DNA of 64,000 bases from Sandaracinaceae bacterium (lineage in GTDB: Bacteria > Myxococcota_A > Polyangia > Polyangiales > Sandaracinaceae): the NCBI GenBank assembly GCA_040218145.1, contig JAVJQK010000027.1, positions 1 to 64,000 on the forward strand, in the 5' to 3' direction. The notes beneath the pieces are model-generated. The model was not told the DNA's origin and searched no databases. It saw only the letters and a list, made by a program, of their open reading frames with translations. Positions 60,470 to 64,000 of this stretch are shown here, in pieces. Each line of letters opens with the position of its first letter. Position 1 is the first letter of the stretch. The translations under genes and the position numbers were made by a program.

Positions 60470-60546
60470 GACGGAGGTCTGGCGCCTTCGGGCCCGAAGG
60501 GCAACGGCCGGGGCGCGCGCGCGGCGCCCTGCTACAGTCGCGGCGC

Positions 60547-61848
60547 ATGCGCTCGCTCGGCTACGTCGGCCGCTTCCTGGCGATCTTCGCCGTCGGCGCC
60601 TTCGCGCTCCTGCGCTACGGCGTCGGTCGGCTCGGTACGCTCCTGGAGCGGAACCGAGAGCGACGGTGCACCGCCGTCTCACACCTGCAGGGGCGGATCC
60701 TCCGAGGCGCGCTGAGCACGCTCGGCGCGACCTTCATCAAGCTGGGTCAGGTCATGAGCACGCGGCCGGATCTCTTCGAGCCGGGGCTGATCGAAGAGCT
60801 GTCGCAGCTCCAGGACCGCCTGCCCGCGTTCGGCCGGGCGCGCGCGCAGATCGAGGCGGGGCTGGAGCGCCCCATCGACCAGGACTTCGCGGAGCTGGAC
60901 GACGCGCCGGTCGCCGCGGCGAGCGTGGCGCAGGTGCACCGGGGTCGGCTGAAGGACGGAACCGAGGTCGCGGTGAAGGTCCTCCGGCCCGACGTGCGCG
61001 AGAAGAGCGAGCGCGACGGCCGCATCCTGCTCGCCCTCGCGCGCCTCGCGATGAAGCTGCACCCGCACGCGCGGCACGCGAACCTCGCCGGGCACCTCGA
61101 GCACTTCGTCGACGGCGTGCTCGCCCAGACGGACCTGCGCATCGAGGCGAAGAACTATCGACGCTTCCGCGAGAACTTCGAGCGCGTCGACCACATCACG
61201 TTCCCCGAGGTCTACGACGACCTGAGCGGCGAGACGGTGATGACGATGGACTTCGTGCGCGGCAAGAAGGTCGACGCGCTCGAAGCGGGGGAGCACCCCG
61301 AGACGGCCGCGCGCCTACGCCGCGCTTTCCTCAAGATGCTCTTCGAGGACGGCTTCCTGCACGCTGACTTGCACCCCGGAAACCTGCTCGTCCAGGCGGA
61401 CGGCCGGGTCGCCATCTTCGACGTGGGCCTGAGCAAGCAGCTCGACGACGCGCTGCTCGAGCAATACATCGACTTCAACAAGTGCCTCGTGATGGGCACC
61501 GGGCCCGACTTCGTCAAGCACCTGCGGACCTACCACTCGTACGCCGAGGACAGCGTCGACTGGGAGAACCTCGAGGACGACGTCAACGGCTTCCTCGCGC
61601 AGTTCCGCGGCAAGCCGGCGAGCGAGATCGAGTTCGGGGCGCTCATCGAGCGCGTCTTCGCGGTGGGCCGCCAGCACGGCATCCGGCCCGTGCCGGACAT
61701 GACGCTCATCATGGTGGGCCTCGTCACCGCCGAGGGCATCGGAAAGCAGCTCGACCCGCACAGCGACTCCTTCGGCGAGGTCGCGAGCTACCTCATGCCC
61801 ATCCTGATCCAGCGCAACATGCTCCCCGCCGGCATGCCGCCCGCGTAG
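60547..61848 (+). CDS. UbiB/ABC1 (AarF)-type atypical kinase
   Basis: A 433-residue UbiB-family protein. The family-specific KxGQ element is FIKLGQVMS (Lys65-Gln68). The Ala-rich nucleotide loop AAASVAQVHRG (about 123-133), Lys144 in VAVKVL, HADLHPGN and IFDVGLSKQL (DFG-like) follow. An N-terminal hydrophobic helix (LAIFAVGAFALLRYGVG) may anchor it. UbiB proteins support ubiquinone synthesis and lipid handling, probably through ATPase activity. It has no direct link to the Coq4-like gene 54 kb away. Confidence 0.9.
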   Translation: MRSLGYVGRFLAIFAVGAFALLRYGVGRLGTLLERNRERRCTAVSHLQGRILRGALSTLGATFIKLGQVMSTRPDLFEPGLIEELSQLQDRLPAFGRARAQIEAGLERPIDQDFAELDDAPVAAASVAQVHRGRLKDGTEVAVKVLRPDVREKSERDGRILLALARLAMKLHPHARHANLAGHLEHFVDGVLAQTDLRIEAKNYRRFRENFERVDHITFPEVYDDLSGETVMTMDFVRGKKVDALEAGEHPETAARLRRAFLKMLFEDGFLHADLHPGNLLVQADGRVAIFDVGLSKQLDDALLEQYIDFNKCLVMGTGPDFVKHLRTYHSYAEDSVDWENLEDDVNGFLAQFRGKPASEIEFGALIERVFAVGRQHGIRPVPDMTLIMVGLVTAEGIGKQLDPHSDSFGEVASYLMPILIQRNMLPAGMPPA

Positions 61849-61890
61849 GTCCGCGGCGCGTTTCTTTGCGTCTCGCCACCGGTGCGTGAA

Positions 61891-61906
61891 ATTCCCCATG
61901 GGGAAT
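61891..61906. promoter_or_regulatory. Perfect 16-bp palindrome before the esterase gene
   Basis: ATTCCCCATGGGGAAT is fully self-complementary and lies 16 bases before the chosen start of the esterase gene. It contains an in-frame ATG (61898) eight codons upstream. Its AT ends and position suggest an operator; it lacks a T-run, so it is not a standard terminator. Confidence 0.45.
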
Positions 61907-61921
61907 GACGAGCGGCAGAGC

Positions 61922-64000
61922 ATGAGTTGGACCGGAGTGCGCGCCTGGGCGGTGATGGGGCTGCTGCTCGCGAGCTGCGGCCACCCGGAGCCGCGCGCGG
62001 CGCGAGAGGACCCGCCGCCGGCGGCCGAACGCGCGTCTCCGAGCGAGCGGCCGGAGCCCGAGGCGGGCGGCGAATCGGAGCCCGATCCGCCGCCCGATCC
62101 CCGGGCGCTCGCCGCGGGTCGCCCCCTCGCCGCGGTGGGCCCGGAGGGCTTCCTCTCGACCTGGCGTGTCGGCGAGGAGGTGGTCGCCTTCCCCTCGTGG
62201 CGCATGGAGCTCGAGGAGGCCGCGCCGCGCGGGGCCGCCTCGATCACGCTGTCGGCGACGCTCCTCGTGCCGCGCGCCACGCACGCGTGGCTGATGCTCG
62301 GCATGCGGGGCGGGGTGGAGGTGACACTCGACGGGGAGGCGCTCGGCGCGGGCGTGAGCGAGGAGCGCTTCCACCGCGACTGGGTCCTGGTCCGACTCCC
62401 GCTCGCGGAGGGAGAGCGCGCGCTGAGCGTCCGCTTCGACCGCCCCGAGCGCGGCGCGTGGCGGGGCGCGGTCCGGTGGCTGAGCGCGCGCACCCGTCCG
62501 GGCCCCGGCCACGTCGCGATCACCTTCGGCGAGCTCGACGACGCCCGCCAGGACGCGCTGCGCGCCGCGTCGGTCGCCATCGACGAGCGCCGCGTCCTCG
62601 GCGACGACGGCCCCGAGGTCCGGGTGCGCCTCCACCGACCGGGCGGGGGCCTCGAGGGCGCGGTGCCGATCTCGATCGAGGGTCCGGCGGACGCGTCGAG
62701 CCAGTCGGCGCTCGACGCCCCGCTCGAGCGCGCGTGGCCGATCCCCGACCGGGGCCTGCTCGGCGTGACGGTGGAGGTCGGCGCGCGCAGCCAGCGGGTC
62801 GGGCGCCAGCACCTGATCAGTGACCGGCGCGCGCTCTCCGCCGCGGCGGAGCTGCGCGACGCGCTCGCAGACGCCCCCGAGGGGGCGCGCGCGCCGATCG
62901 CCTGGCGCGTCGACGAGCTGACGCGGCTCGTGGCCTCGCACGACGGCGATCAGGCGTGGCGCAACGTGCTCCAGGCCGACGCGCGGCGCATCACGCGGAG
63001 CCTCGCCCGAGACCGCGATCCGTTCGCGCGCGTCCGCGGCTACGAGCGCATGGCGTTCTTCTCGCGGCTCGACGGCACCGCGCAGGAGTACGAGCTGTTC
63101 GTGCCGCCCGCCTATCGGGACGGCCGCGCCTGGCCCGTGCTGATCACCTTGCACGGCTACAAGGGCAACGCGGGCGACTACTTCCGGAACACCTTCGGGC
63201 TCGCGCGCGACTACGAGGGCGGCGAGACGCTGCTCGGCCACGGACGCACCGGTGAGGCCCCGCGGCAGGGCCCGATGATCGTGATCGCGCCGACCGGGCG
63301 CGGCCAGGCCTACTACCGCCACGCCGGGGAGGTCGACGTGCTCGAGGCGCTCGCGGACGTCCAGGCCCGGTTCCGCACCGACCCGCGGCGCATCTACATC
63401 ACCGGCGGCTCGATGGGTGGGACCGGCGCCGCGTACCTCCCCTACCGTCACCCCGATCTCTTCGCCGCCTCCGCCGCGCTGGCCGGCTACCACGACCAGC
63501 GCGTCCGCGAGGACACCGATCACGACGCGCTGAGCGAGGTGGAGCGCTTCCTGGTCGCCCACCGCAGCGACGTCGACTGGGCGGAGAACGCCCTGCACAT
63601 GCCGACCCTGCTCGTGCGCGGCACGCGCGACCGGCCGCTCGAGTGGACGCGCGTGCTCGCTCGCCGCCTCGAGGCGCTCGGCTACCCGTACGAGCACCGG
63701 GAGCCGGAGCTGGGCCACAACGTCTGGACGGAGACCTACGCCGAGGGCGCGATCTTCGGCTACCTCGGCCGGCACCGTCGGCCCGAGGCGCCCTCGCACG
63801 TGCGGCTGCGGACCGCCCGCGAGCGCACCGCCGAGTCGTACTGGGTCCGCGTCGAGGAGCGGGCCGCGCCGGACGCGTTCGCGGACATCGACGCGCGCCT
63901 CGAGGGCGGCGTGATCGAGGCGACGATCGAGGGCGCGCGCGCGGTCACGTTCTCGCCCCCGGACCACGAGGGCCCGCTCACGGTGCACGTCGGCGACCAA
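61922..64000 (+). CDS. Alpha/beta-hydrolase lipoprotein (esterase-like), partial
   Basis: An open reading of 693 codons that runs off the window without a stop. The N-terminus WAVMGLLLASC is a lipobox signal, with an acidic/Pro-rich tether to residue about 65. The next 300 residues are beta-rich, perhaps a carbohydrate-binding-like domain. The hydrolase core begins near residue 390: YELFVPPAYRDG, LITLHGYKGNAGDYF, and the nucleophile elbow GGSMGG (about residue 494-499), then RGTRDRP (acid) and ELGHNVW (His). It resembles PHB-depolymerase/feruloyl-esterase-type enzymes acting outside the cell. ATG 61922 is taken; an in-frame ATG at 61898 inside the palindrome is the alternative. Confidence 0.8.
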   Translation, partial: MSWTGVRAWAVMGLLLASCGHPEPRAAREDPPPAAERASPSERPEPEAGGESEPDPPPDPRALAAGRPLAAVGPEGFLSTWRVGEEVVAFPSWRMELEEAAPRGAASITLSATLLVPRATHAWLMLGMRGGVEVTLDGEALGAGVSEERFHRDWVLVRLPLAEGERALSVRFDRPERGAWRGAVRWLSARTRPGPGHVAITFGELDDARQDALRAASVAIDERRVLGDDGPEVRVRLHRPGGGLEGAVPISIEGPADASSQSALDAPLERAWPIPDRGLLGVTVEVGARSQRVGRQHLISDRRALSAAAELRDALADAPEGARAPIAWRVDELTRLVASHDGDQAWRNVLQADARRITRSLARDRDPFARVRGYERMAFFSRLDGTAQEYELFVPPAYRDGRAWPVLITLHGYKGNAGDYFRNTFGLARDYEGGETLLGHGRTGEAPRQGPMIVIAPTGRGQAYYRHAGEVDVLEALADVQARFRTDPRRIYITGGSMGGTGAAYLPYRHPDLFAASAALAGYHDQRVREDTDHDALSEVERFLVAHRSDVDWAENALHMPTLLVRGTRDRPLEWTRVLARRLEALGYPYEHREPELGHNVWTETYAEGAIFGYLGRHRRPEAPSHVRLRTARERTAESYWVRVEERAAPDAFADIDARLEGGVIEATIEGARAVTFSPPDHEGPLTVHVGDQ

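Overview
The window is very GC-rich, gene-dense chromosomal DNA. It most resembles a myxobacterium (Myxococcota, Polyangia; a Sandaracinus-like relative is my guess). The evidence is the gene content: an AgmX/PglI-type protein, many lipoproteins with Asp/Ala/Gly-rich tethers, Cys-repeat lipoproteins, a class III cyclase next to a Ser/Thr kinase, GTG starts, and many 4-base stop/start overlaps. I see no rRNA, tRNA, CRISPR array, prophage or plasmid backbone.

0-6.6 kb: an envelope lipoprotein, an AgmX/PglI C-terminal-domain protein, an alpha/beta hydrolase, a small lipoprotein, and a TetR regulator divergent from a Coq4-like gene across a nested palindromic operator. 6.6-13 kb: a small lipid/polyketide-type locus with two paralogous flavoproteins of the flavin-halogenase fold (divergent), an acyl carrier protein, a hotdog dehydratase, a FabF-type ketosynthase and a lysophospholipid-type acyltransferase. 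13-20.3 kb: a coupled four-gene signalling/envelope operon (adenylate cyclase, Ser/Thr kinase with a receiver-like tail, LysM-FecR protein, OmpA protein). 20.3-26 kb: a 15-repeat Cys-rich lipoprotein, a rhodanese, a DUF389 membrane protein, a coiled-coil membrane protein and a large lipoprotein with an 18-base tandem repeat.

26-36 kb: a YdeP/FdhF-type molybdoenzyme with its FdhD sulfurtransferase, a Tat-exported GMC (cholesterol-oxidase-like) enzyme, a non-coding GC-rich hexamer array, a GNAT acetyltransferase, a steroid-5-alpha-reductase-like membrane enzyme, NhaA, and two small genes. 36-44 kb: an SLC12-type cation-chloride transporter and a coupled three-gene operon (M15 peptidase, zinc-ribbon membrane protein, and an unusual fusion of an archaeo-eukaryotic-primase-like domain to a HAD phosphatase through a roughly 210-residue Ser-Asp/Ala-Glu linker). 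44-54 kb: DUF2461, a thioesterase, a small protein, a Cys-rich lipoprotein, an orphan TssM/IcmF, a nitronate monooxygenase, a REP-associated-type HUH transposase, a Rieske oxygenase and a methyltransferase. 54-64 kb: a 927-residue helical-repeat protein ending in a DUF2325-like domain, a membrane subunit plus GMC dehydrogenase pair, an UbiB-type kinase, and an esterase lipoprotein cut by the window end.

Signals that the genes alone do not explain: a ~136-base element present twice in inverted orientation (1-136 and 26064-26200) with a conserved hairpin; two hexamer arrays of the same unit family 7 kb apart, one coding and one not; and the primase-HAD fusion operon. These are the best candidates for undescribed biology. 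All functional names rest on motifs read by eye, not on database searches.
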